From: Alteribacillus sp. YIM 98480
GTDB lineage: Bacteria; Bacillota; Bacilli; Bacillales; Marinococcaceae
Length of the DNA: 64,000 nucleotides
Direction: 5' to 3'
Assembly (NCBI RefSeq): GCF_009765375.1
Contig: NZ_VTOK01000001.1
Location: forward strand, 434,001-498,000
This document shows, one piece after another, positions 35,467-43,993 of the stretch. A program made the position numbers and the translations under genes. The notes under the pieces are model-generated. The model was given only the letters and a program-made list of their open reading frames with translations, had not been told where the DNA came from and made no database searches. Numbering within the stretch: the stretch's first letter is position 1; each line of letters begins with the position of its first letter.

Positions 35467-36527
35467 TGAAGAATTTAATTACCATTGCTGCTTTTGTCGT
35501 AATTGGTTTAATGACATCTTTGTATATTGGTTTTGGTTATGAGGAAAATCAAAACATCGCAGCTGAAGATGAAGAAGTGAAAGGTTTAAATGAAAAAGTG
35601 ACTTTGAAATTTAGTTATGTAACAGCAGAAAACACACCTAAAGGGAAAGCTGCTCGTTATTTTGCCCAGGCAGTGAAGGAAAAAACGAATGGCTGGGTCG
35701 AAGTGGAAGTATATCCGAATGGGATGCTTTACGAAGCGCAAGAAGAGTTTGAAGCTTTACGTAATAATCAAGTACATTTTATTGCACCGGCTTTTTCTGA
35801 AATAGCTGTTCGTGATAATAAATGGATGGTAATGGATTTCCCATTTGCTTTTGAGAACGAAAGAATGGTAAAAGAAGCTTTTCAAGGAAAAATCGGTGAA
35901 TTACTATTTGAGAGTATTGAAACTTCTCATTATAAAGGGCTTGCCTTTTGGGAAAACGGATTTAAACATATTACGAACAATATTCGTCCCATTACAGATC
36001 CTAAAGATTTGAAAGGGCTTACGATGAGAGTGATGCCAAGTAAGGTCTTGTCAGAAACGTATCATAAGGTGGATGCCAATCCAAAAACCTATCCATTTAA
36101 TAGTGTTTATTCTTTGCTCAGCGATGGGAAAATAGACGGAACAGAAAATACACTTTCTAATATTTATTCTAAAGGTTTTTATGAGCAGCAGCGTTATATG
36201 ACGATAAGCCGCCATAACTATTTAGGGTATGCTGTACTTACGAACAAGTCTATGTGGAACAGGCTGCCGGTTGAACATCAGCAAGCTATAGAGGACGCAA
36301 TGGATGAAACAACAGAATGGCTGCGGACCCATGCAAAAGACATTAATAATGAAATGTTAGAGAGAATGAAAACACAAAATGTGATGGAAATACATGAATT
36401 AACTGCTGAAGAGAAAGAAAAATGGAAAAAGACGTTTACACCAGTTTATAAACAATATGAGGAAAACATCGGACAAGAATTAATAAAAGAATTAAAGAAA
36501 TTACAGAAAAAATATGATATCTCCTAA
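35466..36527 (+). CDS. dctB: DctP-type dicarboxylate-binding protein, probable DctB co-sensor
   Basis: 353 residues. N-terminal hydrophobic helix (about 4-24) without lipobox, then a DctP/TRAP-type binding fold: LKFSYVTAENTPKGKAA, EVYPNGMLYEAQEEFEAL, FWENGFKHITNN, and LTMRVMPSKV. It is transcribed with the kinase and regulator, not with permeases, as in Bacillus DctB, a membrane-anchored sensor partner. The uncleaved-looking anchor supports a co-sensor role over free transport use. Confidence 0.85.
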   Translation: MKNLITIAAFVVIGLMTSLYIGFGYEENQNIAAEDEEVKGLNEKVTLKFSYVTAENTPKGKAARYFAQAVKEKTNGWVEVEVYPNGMLYEAQEEFEALRNNQVHFIAPAFSEIAVRDNKWMVMDFPFAFENERMVKEAFQGKIGELLFESIETSHYKGLAFWENGFKHITNNIRPITDPKDLKGLTMRVMPSKVLSETYHKVDANPKTYPFNSVYSLLSDGKIDGTENTLSNIYSKGFYEQQRYMTISRHNYLGYAVLTNKSMWNRLPVEHQQAIEDAMDETTEWLRTHAKDINNEMLERMKTQNVMEIHELTAEEKEKWKKTFTPVYKQYEENIGQELIKELKKLQKKYDIS

Positions 36528-36530
36528 TCC

Positions 36531-36566
36531 AGCACTCTATTTTCAGCTATAGAGTGCTGTTTTTAT
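36531..36566 (+). terminator. Terminator of the dctSRB-like operon
   Basis: AGCACTCTAT pairs perfectly with ATAGAGTGCT, then GTTTTTAT. Confidence 0.85.
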
Positions 36567-36578
36567 GTTCATGAACAA

Positions 36579-36634
36579 AAAGACCAAAAAGATATTTAAG
36601 ACCAAATACTGAAATTATAATGTAAACGCTTTAT
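36579..36634 (+). promoter_or_regulatory. Tandem AGACCAAA repeats and a cre-like site upstream of the TAXI-TRAP genes
   Basis: AGACCAAA occurs at 36581 and 36599, an 18-base period suited to a response regulator dimer. TGTAAACGCTTTAT (36621-36634) resembles a CcpA cre site with a mismatch in the right half. Both lie 45-100 bases before the substrate-binding gene. Confidence 0.45.
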
Positions 36635-36679
36635 AATTCAAAAAGTGAAAATATTCTATATAACACAGGGGGAAAAATC

Positions 36680-37753
36680 ATGGAAAAATATTTAAAACGT
36701 ACGCTTTTATCTGCAGTGAGCGGTGCTGGTATTTTATTTGCTGCGGCTTGCGGCGGGTCTGATGACAGCGGCGCAGAAGATGGTGCTGATGGAAGTGCAG
36801 ATGGAGAAGAGCAAGCTTCCGAAGAAGAAATCTCTTATGATGACTATCCTTCTACCGTCAAAATTGGTACAGCATCACAAGGCGGTACTTACTATATTTA
36901 TGGCGGTGGAATTGGTTCATTATTGGAAAGTGAATTAGATATTACGGCAAACGTAGAAGTGACTGGTGGTCCTGTTCATAATATGCAGTTAACAAATGGA
37001 AAAGATCAAGATATCGGTCTTGTAACACTTGGACCAGGATATGAAGGAGTAACAGGGACAGGGGAATGGACAGAAGGAAATAAAATGGAAGATGTTCGCG
37101 TAACCTTCCCAATGTATACAACTCCATTTCACTGGTGGTCTCTTGAAGATAGTGGTGTAGAAAGTATAGACGATATGGATGGTATGAAAGTTGGTGTTGG
37201 ACCTGCAGGTGGAACGTCCGGAACGTATTTACCACTTATTCACGATGCGCTTGAATTGAATGTTGATCCCGTACAAGCTGGGGCTAGTGATATGGTAAGT
37301 CAACAAATGGATGGACAGCTTGATGTAATAGGATTTGCGGCTGGTATTCCAATCTCTGCGGTAAGTGAGGTAGAGGCTCAGCGTGATATTAATTTCTTTG
37401 GTATTAACGGAGAACAGCGCGAAAAAGTCATCGAGGAATATCCATATTTCTTTGAATACACTATTCCAGCAGACACCTACAACCAGCTGGATGAAGATTT
37501 AGAAACAATTGCAATGTTTAACTTTGGAATTGTGCATAAGGAAGCAAATGAAGAATTCGTGTACGACTTAGTAAAAGCATACCATGAAAACCAAGAAAAA
37601 TTGATGGATACGCATTCTGCTGCAGAAGAAGCTGAAATTGAAGCAATTCTTCAAAATGATGTAATGCCATTGCACCCTGGTGCTATTAAATTTTACGAAG
37701 AAGAGGGTATTGATCTGCCAGAAGATGTATACCCGTCTGAATGGGAAGAGTAA
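36680..37753 (+). CDS. TAXI-family TRAP transporter solute-binding lipoprotein
   Basis: 357 residues. Signal peptide with probable lipobox ending at Cys24 (FAAAC), then an acidic Gly/Ser/Asp-rich linker, then the TAXI fold: STVKIGTASQGGTYYIYGGG, VTGGPVHNMQL, VGVGPAGGTSGTYLPL. It binds a carboxylate or glutamate-like ligand outside the membrane. RBS GGGGGAAA. The fused permease is encoded next. Confidence 0.92.
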   Translation: MEKYLKRTLLSAVSGAGILFAAACGGSDDSGAEDGADGSADGEEQASEEEISYDDYPSTVKIGTASQGGTYYIYGGGIGSLLESELDITANVEVTGGPVHNMQLTNGKDQDIGLVTLGPGYEGVTGTGEWTEGNKMEDVRVTFPMYTTPFHWWSLEDSGVESIDDMDGMKVGVGPAGGTSGTYLPLIHDALELNVDPVQAGASDMVSQQMDGQLDVIGFAAGIPISAVSEVEAQRDINFFGINGEQREKVIEEYPYFFEYTIPADTYNQLDEDLETIAMFNFGIVHKEANEEFVYDLVKAYHENQEKLMDTHSAAEEAEIEAILQNDVMPLHPGAIKFYEEEGIDLPEDVYPSEWEE

Positions 37754-37766
37754 TAAATAAATGTGG

Positions 37767-37872
37767 GGCGGGCCTGTTAAAAAGGCCTGCCTATTATTGA
37801 AAGGTATTTCAGTCTTCAATAGGGTGTTGAACCATACGATACTCAGGTTCTTTTCGTATTGAAGGCTGAAAA
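37767..37872 (+). promoter_or_regulatory. Two hairpins between binding-protein and permease genes
   Basis: GGCGGGCC/GGCCTGCC (37767-37791) lacks a strong T-tract. A second inverted repeat pairs TTTCAGTCTTCAATA (37807-37821) with TATTGAAGGCTGAAA (37857-37871), 14 of 15 bases. Probably RNA processing or partial termination giving more binding protein than permease (inference). Confidence 0.5.
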
Positions 37873-37907
37873 GTTACCGTCTCATAAAACGGAAAGGAGT
37901 AAAAAAT

Positions 37908-39884
37908 ATGGCAGAGAAAGACCAACGTTCACCAGACGAAAAAGAATCGTTATTATCAGACGATCAAGCAAAACAAATAGAAGAGGCAGCAGATGGGGGA
38001 CCGAATACGCGTGAGTTGTCGGGAGTTGTCAAAATTGCGTTTACAACGATAGCAGTAGCTGCTGTTATTTTTCATTTATACGTTTTAAATTTAAGTCCAA
38101 TGGAGCCGTGGGTATTTCGGACCATTCACTTAGCATTTGGTGCGATACTAGGATTTATATTATATAAAGGCTGGAGTACAACATCGAACAAAATTCATGC
38201 AATAGACTGGTTATTAATTGCTGCTACTCTTTGGGTAACGTATTATATTACAACGAATGTTTCTTCTTTATTGTTTAGAGTAGGTGTTATGCCTGAAATG
38301 CTCGACACGGTAACAGCAGTCATAGGGTTAGTTATTGTTCTTGAGTTAACACGGCGTACGAGTGGCTGGACACTGCCTATTTTAGCTGGTGTTTTTATCG
38401 CTTATGTATTTTTGGGACCTTGGCTTCCTGGTTTATTAAATCACAGTGGATATGGATTTGACCGGTTTGTTACGTATATATTTGCTGTGGATGGTGTGTT
38501 TGGTGTGACACTCGACGTATCATCGAAATATATTTTATTATTTATTGTTTTTGGCGCTTTTTTACAAATGTCAGGAGTCGGTCGTTACTTTATAGACTTT
38601 TCGTTTTCCCTTGCTGGCGGAATGCGTGGTGGTCCGGCTAAAGTGTCCGTTCTTTCTAGTGGTTTAATGGGAATGATGAATGGTACGTCTGCCGGAAATG
38701 CTGTAGCAACCGGATCCCTTACTATTCCGTTAATGAAGCGTGTAGGCTATAATGGACGATTTGCGGCGGCTACAGAAGCGACCGCATCAGCTGGCGGACA
38801 AATTATGATTCCTATTATGGGAGCTGGTGCTTTTATTATGGCAGAAGTGACTGGTATCCCTTATGCTGAAATCATTGTTGCCGCTACAATACCTGCTTTT
38901 TTATATTTTATTTCGGTCTATTTTATGGTAGATTTTCAAGCTCTAAAAAGTGGGATGAAAGGTATTAAGCGGAAAGATTTGCCTTCTTTTAAAGGAATTG
39001 TAAAACAAGCCTATTTGTTTCTGCCAGTAGTGCTTCTTATTTATTTGCTTGTTAATGGGTATTCCGTTATTCGATCAGGTACAGCTGCTATTATTGCTTG
39101 TTTTGTAATAAGCTGGTTCACTAAAACGAATAAAATGGGTATTCGCCGACTGATAGGCGCATTTGATCTAGGAATGAGAAACACCATTCAATTATTGGCG
39201 GTTTGTGCTTGTGCTGGCATAATTGTTGGTGTTATTGCCTTAACTGGAGTAGGAATGAGATTTAGTTCCATGCTGCTTGGAGTGGCGGATACAAATCAGT
39301 TCCTTGCGCTTGTTTTTGCTATGTTTATTTCCATCTTACTTGGAATGGGCATGCCGACCACTGCTGCATATGCTGTAGCTGCGTCAGTTGTTGCTCCAGG
39401 TCTGATTGAAATAGGGTTTGAACCATTATTTGCTCATATGTTTGTCTTTTATTTTGCAGTGATGTCCGCCATTACGCCTCCAGTTGCCTTGGCAGCTTAT
39501 GCAGCGGCAGGTGTAGCAGGTGAAGATCCTTTTAAAACAGGGGTGCAAGCATTTAAACTTGGAATAGCAGCATTTATTGTGCCATATATGTTTATTTATA
39601 GTCCTTCCCTCTTTATGATGGGAGACGCAGGAACGATTATACTCGCAGCTGTTACAGCAGGAGCAGGAATTTATTTCTTATCGGCTTCGGTTCAAGGCTG
39701 GTTTTCAAAAGGCCGGGCAGGCTGGGTTGTTCGACTTCTTTTACTTGGAGCAGCGATATCGTTAATAAACACAAACATCTGGTTTGACCTTCTGGCTATA
39801 GGCTTAGCGATAGTGGCTTTTATTCTGCAAAAAATAGCTGCTGTTGAAAAAAAGACAGAAGAACATTCAGGCATCCCATCTTAA
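37908..39884 (+). CDS. TRAP transporter fused permease (DctQ-DctM, TAXI type)
   Basis: 658 residues with about 16-18 membrane helices. N-terminal soluble acidic stretch (1-40), a DctQ-like four-helix part, then DctM: SGVGRYFIDFSFSLAGGMRGGPAKVSV, GMMNGTSAGNAVATGSLTIPLMK, GMGMPTTAAYAVAASVVAPGL and AITPPVALAAYAAAG. The fused form is usual for TAXI-TRAP systems driven by ion gradients. Confidence 0.93.
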   Translation: MAEKDQRSPDEKESLLSDDQAKQIEEAADGGPNTRELSGVVKIAFTTIAVAAVIFHLYVLNLSPMEPWVFRTIHLAFGAILGFILYKGWSTTSNKIHAIDWLLIAATLWVTYYITTNVSSLLFRVGVMPEMLDTVTAVIGLVIVLELTRRTSGWTLPILAGVFIAYVFLGPWLPGLLNHSGYGFDRFVTYIFAVDGVFGVTLDVSSKYILLFIVFGAFLQMSGVGRYFIDFSFSLAGGMRGGPAKVSVLSSGLMGMMNGTSAGNAVATGSLTIPLMKRVGYNGRFAAATEATASAGGQIMIPIMGAGAFIMAEVTGIPYAEIIVAATIPAFLYFISVYFMVDFQALKSGMKGIKRKDLPSFKGIVKQAYLFLPVVLLIYLLVNGYSVIRSGTAAIIACFVISWFTKTNKMGIRRLIGAFDLGMRNTIQLLAVCACAGIIVGVIALTGVGMRFSSMLLGVADTNQFLALVFAMFISILLGMGMPTTAAYAVAASVVAPGLIEIGFEPLFAHMFVFYFAVMSAITPPVALAAYAAAGVAGEDPFKTGVQAFKLGIAAFIVPYMFIYSPSLFMMGDAGTIILAAVTAGAGIYFLSASVQGWFSKGRAGWVVRLLLLGAAISLINTNIWFDLLAIGLAIVAFILQKIAAVEKKTEEHSGIPS

Positions 39885-39926
39885 TATTCCGTTGTTTGCA
39901 AAAATATATCAATAAATGAACGTAAG

Positions 39927-39958
39927 GAGGACCTTTGAAAAAGGGGTCCTCTTTTTTT
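39927..39958 (+). terminator. Terminator of the TAXI-TRAP operon
   Basis: GAGGACC pairs with GGTCCTC, followed by TTTTTTT. Repeat A4 begins at the end of the T-tract. Confidence 0.85.
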
Positions 39959-39960
39959 GA

Positions 39961-40119
39961 AAGATAAGAAATTATAAATAGTTGCCGTTTTACATGTCTT
40001 GCGCAAGCGCCTACTCGCTCGAGATTCCTTCGGTTCGTCAATGGAAAGCAAGATCAGCTTTCCATATGCCGCCCCTCCAGGACTTGTCGCTCGTGAGCAA
40101 GGCGCTTGTGCTTTTCTTA
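39961..40119 (+). repeat. Dispersed repeat family A, copy A4
   Basis: A 159-bp copy, AAGATAAGAAATTATAAATAG at the left; arms GCGCAAGCGCC and GGCGCTTGTGC with one change. It fills the gap between convergent genes with about 65 bases to the next terminator. Confidence 0.9.
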
Positions 40120-40184
40120 GATTAACCCGTATTTAAACGCTGATCAAACTAGGTGTTGCATGTAATATCAGATGAGTATGCGTC

Positions 40185-40220
40185 AGCCGTCCCTCTATTA
40201 CTATTACGGGACGGCTTCTC
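40185..40220 (-). terminator. Terminator after the DUF3298 gene
   Basis: AGCCGTCCC pairs perfectly with GGGACGGCT around a 14-base loop; the flank on the minus-strand side is only moderately T-rich. Confidence 0.6.
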
Positions 40221-40222
40221 TG

Positions 40223-40840
40223 TTACACAGACAAAACGTCAAGCGGACTATTTTCTTTAGTGATGTCTTGGAGTTCAAAAGTTGGAATGGGGAACATTGG
40301 AAACCCTGCATACCCAGGTGATATATCATATTCATTAAAGTAGATAACCAACGTTTTATCGGCAATATAGTACTTTTGATTTGGAGAAATTCCAGGAAAT
40401 CCATTCAAAAGCGGTATATCCCTTTGTTTAATTTGCTCCTCAATAATGGCATTAATACGGGCTTCATAGTCACTTCCTTGTTTAAATAAATCCTTTAATT
40501 GGTAAATTTCTCCTGATTGAGCATCGGCAGTCAGCGAATCCATAAATTCGACTGGATGTGCGAGCGAAGGCATATTAGCAAAAAGCGTGAATGTGAAACT
40601 TACAATACCGCGCTGATTGTTTTTCATTTCGTAATTTCCCATGATCTCTGTCACGCCTGGTTCATAATACCCAAGCTCTTTTACTTGTAAAAACATCCCA
40701 TCCATCTTGTTATAAATGGCGTCGTTTAATTTTTGTTGATGCATTGGGTTTAACAGCATTAACTGCGGAAAAAAAATCGAAATGTTCGGTGCCATAATGG
40801 AGTAGGAATGAACAGGGACCGGCAGACGGTATCGTTCCAT
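40223..40840 (-). CDS. DUF3298/DUF4163-domain protein (RsiV-like extracytoplasmic fold, no membrane anchor)
   Basis: 205 residues. Shows FPQLMLLNPMHQQKLNDAI, then the DUF4163 part (about 55-85) and the DUF3298 part with DSLTADAQSGEIYQLKDLF and FNEYDISPGYAGFPMFPIP. This tandem fold occurs in the RsiV anti-sigma factor and in free-standing Bacillus proteins. No signal peptide or helix is seen, so location is uncertain. The start at 40840 has AAGGG upstream. Function unknown. Confidence 0.8.
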   Translation of the reverse strand: MERYRLPVPVHSYSIMAPNISIFFPQLMLLNPMHQQKLNDAIYNKMDGMFLQVKELGYYEPGVTEIMGNYEMKNNQRGIVSFTFTLFANMPSLAHPVEFMDSLTADAQSGEIYQLKDLFKQGSDYEARINAIIEEQIKQRDIPLLNGFPGISPNQKYYIADKTLVIYFNEYDISPGYAGFPMFPIPTFELQDITKENSPLDVLSV

Positions 40841-40990
40841 TTTAATCAACCCTTGTCAATATGAATTTATACATTAGCCTATTCTTGCTATGTCAATAAT
40901 GGAACAAATAGAAGAAAGGGAATAAAAAAAAACATGCTGTAAATATTAGTAATAGCATTTTGACTTTTTATAAAGAAAGAAGGGAACAAG

Positions 40991-41770
40991 ATGAGTAAAA
41001 AAGTATTTATGCTTTTATCATGTATATTAATAACAACAATCTTTACAGGGTGTAATACGGGTAATCAGGGTGCTGGTGACCAGAGAAATAATGAATATGA
41101 ACAAATAGGTTTTACACCGGGAGATGGTGCAGAAAATACAGAAAGACAACAAAATAATAATCGTTTCCCATTTAATCTTTTTCCGGAAGGGGAGGAAGAC
41201 GGAGATGGCGGAGAAACACCAATGCTGCCTGTACCAAACCCTGATTTAGAAATTGAAGATCCAGAAGTGGAAGTGCCAAATGCAGAAGAGTTCAACGTTC
41301 CAGAAGAATCAGAACAAGAGCAACCAGATCAATCAGCTGAACAGCCTGACGAATCTCAAGAGAAAGAAGATTCTTCTGATGAAGGCGACGCTGGATCAGG
41401 TATTGAACAGCAAGTAATTGAGTTAACCAATCAAGAACGAGAAAAAAATGGATTGTCCGCTCTGAAAGCAGATTCGCAAGTAGCAGAAGTAGCACAAGCT
41501 AAATCAGAAGACATGGCAAAAAACAATTATTTTGCACATAATTCACCGACCTATGGAAGTCCATTTAATATGCTGAATGACTTCGGAGTTGACTATACTG
41601 CTGCAGCTGAAAACATTGCCGCAGGTCAAGGGTCTGCAGAAGAAGTCGTTCAAGCTTGGATGAATAGTGAAGGCCACCGTAAAAATATTTTAAATAAAGA
41701 GGTAACGCATATAGGTGTAGGATATGTAGAAGAAGGGAATCACTGGACGCAAATGTTTATTGGGAAATAA
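40991..41770 (+). CDS. CAP/SCP-domain lipoprotein (YkwD-like)
   Basis: 259 residues. Lipoprotein signal with lipobox IFTGC (Cys21), an acidic low-complexity spacer rich in Glu/Asp/Pro/Gln (about 25-135), then a C-terminal CAP domain: QVIELTNQEREKNGL, YFAHNSPTYGSPF, AENIAAGQGSAEEVVQAWMNSEGHRKNIL and HWTQMFIGK. CAP proteins of Bacillus are secreted or wall-associated; some are spore-linked. Exact activity unknown. Confidence 0.9.
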   Translation: MSKKVFMLLSCILITTIFTGCNTGNQGAGDQRNNEYEQIGFTPGDGAENTERQQNNNRFPFNLFPEGEEDGDGGETPMLPVPNPDLEIEDPEVEVPNAEEFNVPEESEQEQPDQSAEQPDESQEKEDSSDEGDAGSGIEQQVIELTNQEREKNGLSALKADSQVAEVAQAKSEDMAKNNYFAHNSPTYGSPFNMLNDFGVDYTAAAENIAAGQGSAEEVVQAWMNSEGHRKNILNKEVTHIGVGYVEEGNHWTQMFIGK

Positions 41771-41784
41771 TTCTAAATGTGTTC

Positions 41785-41812
41785 AACCGCCTGTAAAAAG
41801 GCGGTTTTTCAT
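41785..41812 (+). terminator. Rho-independent terminator after the CAP gene
   Basis: AACCGCC pairs with GGCGGTT, followed by TTTCATTT. Confidence 0.8.
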
Positions 41813-41820
41813 TTCACTTT

Positions 41821-41910
41821 AAGAAAGTTTAACATTATTAAAGGGATAAAGTATAAGAAAAAATAAGGATTTCACCATTAAGGACTTGGCGACAAGTCAA
41901 GTTTTTCTAA
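41821..41910 (+). repeat. Dispersed repeat family B, copy B3
   Basis: Matches B1: GAAAGTTTAACATTATTAAAGG at the left, GGACTTGGCGACAAGTCAAG then TTTTTCTAAA at the right. The right end is itself a terminator-like hairpin, and A5 starts directly after its T-tract. Confidence 0.8.
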
Positions 41911-42070
41911 AAAGGTAAGAAATTATAAATAGTTGGCGTTTTACATGTCTAGCACAAGCGCCTACTCACTCGAGATTCCTTCGGTTCGTCAATGGAAAGC
42001 AAAGATCAGCTTTCCATATGCCGCCCCTCCAGCCTTGTCGCTCGTGAGCAAGGCGCTTGCGCTTTTCTTA
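41911..42070 (+). repeat. Dispersed repeat family A, copy A5
   Basis: A 160-bp copy lying between two family-B sequences. Left AAAGGTAAGAAATTATAAATAG; right GGCGCTTGCGCTTTTCTTA; one short internal deletion at the CCTCCAG-CTTGTCG junction. Confidence 0.9.
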
Positions 42071-42071
42071 T

Positions 42072-42138
42072 GTTAAAGGATCAAATTACAAGTACGCCTT
42101 TTGCCATAGGGCTTTACGGAGAGCCGAGTTTTTCAAAT
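42072..42138 (+). repeat. Partial family B repeat, copy B4
   Basis: Retains TTAAAGGATCAAATTACAAG, TTTTGCCATA and GAGCCGAGTTTTTC, diverged elsewhere. Together with B3 and A5 it makes a B-A-B array that ends at the stop of the convergent DUF421 gene. Confidence 0.6.
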
Positions 42139-42860
42139 TAATTGTATATAGGTGGGACAGTTATTCCAGGTTCTTCTTTTAAGGAAATATGAATTTCCAG
42201 ATTTTCATTAATAGAGGCAAAAAAGACGTTACTCATATCTTCGACTCCTTGAACTTTTAGTTGATGCCGCAGCCAAATTTCATCAACATTAAATTTTTGT
42301 AATACGCCTGGATACATTTGGCCTTCCATAATGACAGGAAAAGCAATGGAGGCAGTTTTAGTCGTTAAATTCATGTCTTCTAAGGTGACTGTGTTTTTTA
42401 ATGGCTGTTTTAAAACACTCACATTTCCATTGGCTTCTACAACTGCTGTTTTTACTTGGCTGATGTCAAATATATCTTTTTCACGTAAAGCTTCAAGAAT
42501 GTTATCTATAGAATATCGTATTTTTTTAAGGTTCTTGCGAAGAATTTTACCATCTTGAATAACAATAGTAGGTTCGAATGTAATATATTTTCCAATTGTA
42601 CGGTTTGATATTTTTAATCGTGCCACCAAACGCTGAAGAACACCGATGAACACAACAGCTGCTGCTGTCGGCAAATGCTGGACGTTTGGATCTGCAATAT
42701 CAGCCCCCACTACTGAACCAAGTGTTATCACAATTAAAAAATCAAATACAGGAAGTTCTCCTATTGCTCGTTTCCCCATAAATATAGTCATGAATAACAA
42801 CAAAGGTAAAATAGTAATGATTCGTCCCGCAACAATAAATATATCCATTAAGTTATTCAC
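42138..42860 (-). CDS. DUF421 (YetF/YdfR-family) membrane protein
   Basis: 240 residues. Three N-terminal membrane helices (about 8-28, 38-55, 60-80) with MGKRAIGELPVFDFLIVITLGSVVGADI, the family hallmark, then a soluble C-terminal part with EPTIVIQDGKILRKNLKKIRYSIDNILEALREKDIFDI. Some relatives are linked to spore membranes. The GTG at 42860 has AAAGGGG upstream; an ATG at 42848 is an alternative start. Function not established. Confidence 0.9.
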   Translation of the reverse strand: MNNLMDIFIVAGRIITILPLLLFMTIFMGKRAIGELPVFDFLIVITLGSVVGADIADPNVQHLPTAAAVVFIGVLQRLVARLKISNRTIGKYITFEPTIVIQDGKILRKNLKKIRYSIDNILEALREKDIFDISQVKTAVVEANGNVSVLKQPLKNTVTLEDMNLTTKTASIAFPVIMEGQMYPGVLQKFNVDEIWLRHQLKVQGVEDMSNVFFASINENLEIHISLKEEPGITVPPIYN

Positions 42861-43076
42861 AAATGTTTTACCCCTTTATGTTATAGATGGTAAATTCTTC
42901 TCTTATTTTCTTACAAAACAAAGCATTTATACGTAGTACTCAAAACAGCATTGTAATTATTGTGTATCATAACTGAAACCTTATTTTCATATTATGTTTT
43001 GGTAATGGAAGGGAAAGGAATAGTTACGATAAATGGTTATATTGTTTTTCATTGATAAGGGAAGGGAGGAATTTAT

Positions 43077-43595
43077 ATGAAACCAAGGAAAACACTTGGT
43101 CTATTGATTGCCATCCTTATGGGGCTGGGGATACCAGCTATTTCTGTACAAGCAGGCGAAAAAACGAATACAAATCCTCAGTGGCTGCCTCATACGATGC
43201 AATATGCAGTAGATTATATGCTTAACGAGAGAGTGTCGGAAGTCGAAGAAAAGAACGATTGGAATTTCATATTGAATACACCAGAAGGAGAAAAAGTCCT
43301 AAAAAGTAAGGAACGTACACTATCAACGGAGGTTGGTGCGTTATTTGAACAAGACGGCGACACTAGTTATTTAGACAAATATAATGATGAAAAACTAACA
43401 CTTAGAATAAGCAATCCTGACGTCTTAAGGTTAGATAAAAGAAAGACCGGAAAGATCACTCTAGCAGGCGGGAAAACGAAAAACATCAACGTTAAAGCAT
43501 ATGCACAAAAAAAAGGGGCAGCTGTTTTATACCTTGACCGTGTTAAAGACGGTAATGTAACTACGTTGGCTCAAACAGAAATTGAAATAAAATAA
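43077..43595 (+). CDS. Secreted protein of unknown function
   Basis: 172 residues. A clear signal peptide (MKPRKTLGLLIAILMGLGIP then VQAGEK, cleavage after about residue 26). The mature part has NDWNFILNTPEGEKVL and a beta-rich C-terminus (LTLRISNPDVLRLDKRKTGKITL) suggesting an immunoglobulin-like or YSIRK-independent exported fold. RBS GGGAGGAATT. I do not recognise a family. Confidence 0.75.
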   Translation: MKPRKTLGLLIAILMGLGIPAISVQAGEKTNTNPQWLPHTMQYAVDYMLNERVSEVEEKNDWNFILNTPEGEKVLKSKERTLSTEVGALFEQDGDTSYLDKYNDEKLTLRISNPDVLRLDKRKTGKITLAGGKTKNINVKAYAQKKGAAVLYLDRVKDGNVTTLAQTEIEIK

Positions 43596-43603
43596 ACAAT
43601 ACC

Positions 43604-43984
43604 GGGGGTGTCCCATAAGTAGAGCGGTTACTTTTTTTCAATAATTTCAACTGAAATACACGTAGACCCAGCGCGAAATACATTAATCTAATGGAATTAG
43701 CGAGAGCCGTGAAGCGAGTCCGTCAATTTGACTGGAAAGAATGGGTTTTCACTTTCAATATTATCAGTTTACAAGGTATTTTACCTTTGGAATGTTTTTC
43801 GAAAAGCGACAGCTGAAGTTCCCGCAGTAACGTTACTCACGAGGAAGCTAAAACGCTACCCACACGGCAAAGAAGACACTACGAGAACTATCAAAGAGAG
43901 TTTGAGCAGATGTCGCACTTGTGCCCTGAGGGTGAAAGCGAAGTGTATTTTAAGCTGAAAAAAACCGTTTGTGACAGCCCCTTT
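43604..43984 (+). repeat. Dispersed repeat family C, copy C1 (with internal insert)
   Basis: Begins GGGGGTGTCCCATAAG and ends TTGTGACAGCCCC, which are rough inverted ends. It contains TTCAACTGAAATACACGTAGAC and, about 220 bases on, GATGTCGCACTTGTGCCCTG, both shared with C2, where they are only 35 bases apart. The extra ~210 bases are unexplained and have no convincing gene. Confidence 0.6.
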
Positions 43985-43993
43985 TCATTCACG

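Noticed and set aside
43728-43958. Plus-strand frame inside repeat C1
   Set aside because: It crosses the repeated GATGTCGCACTTGTGCCCTG block, lacks an RBS and has no recognisable domain.
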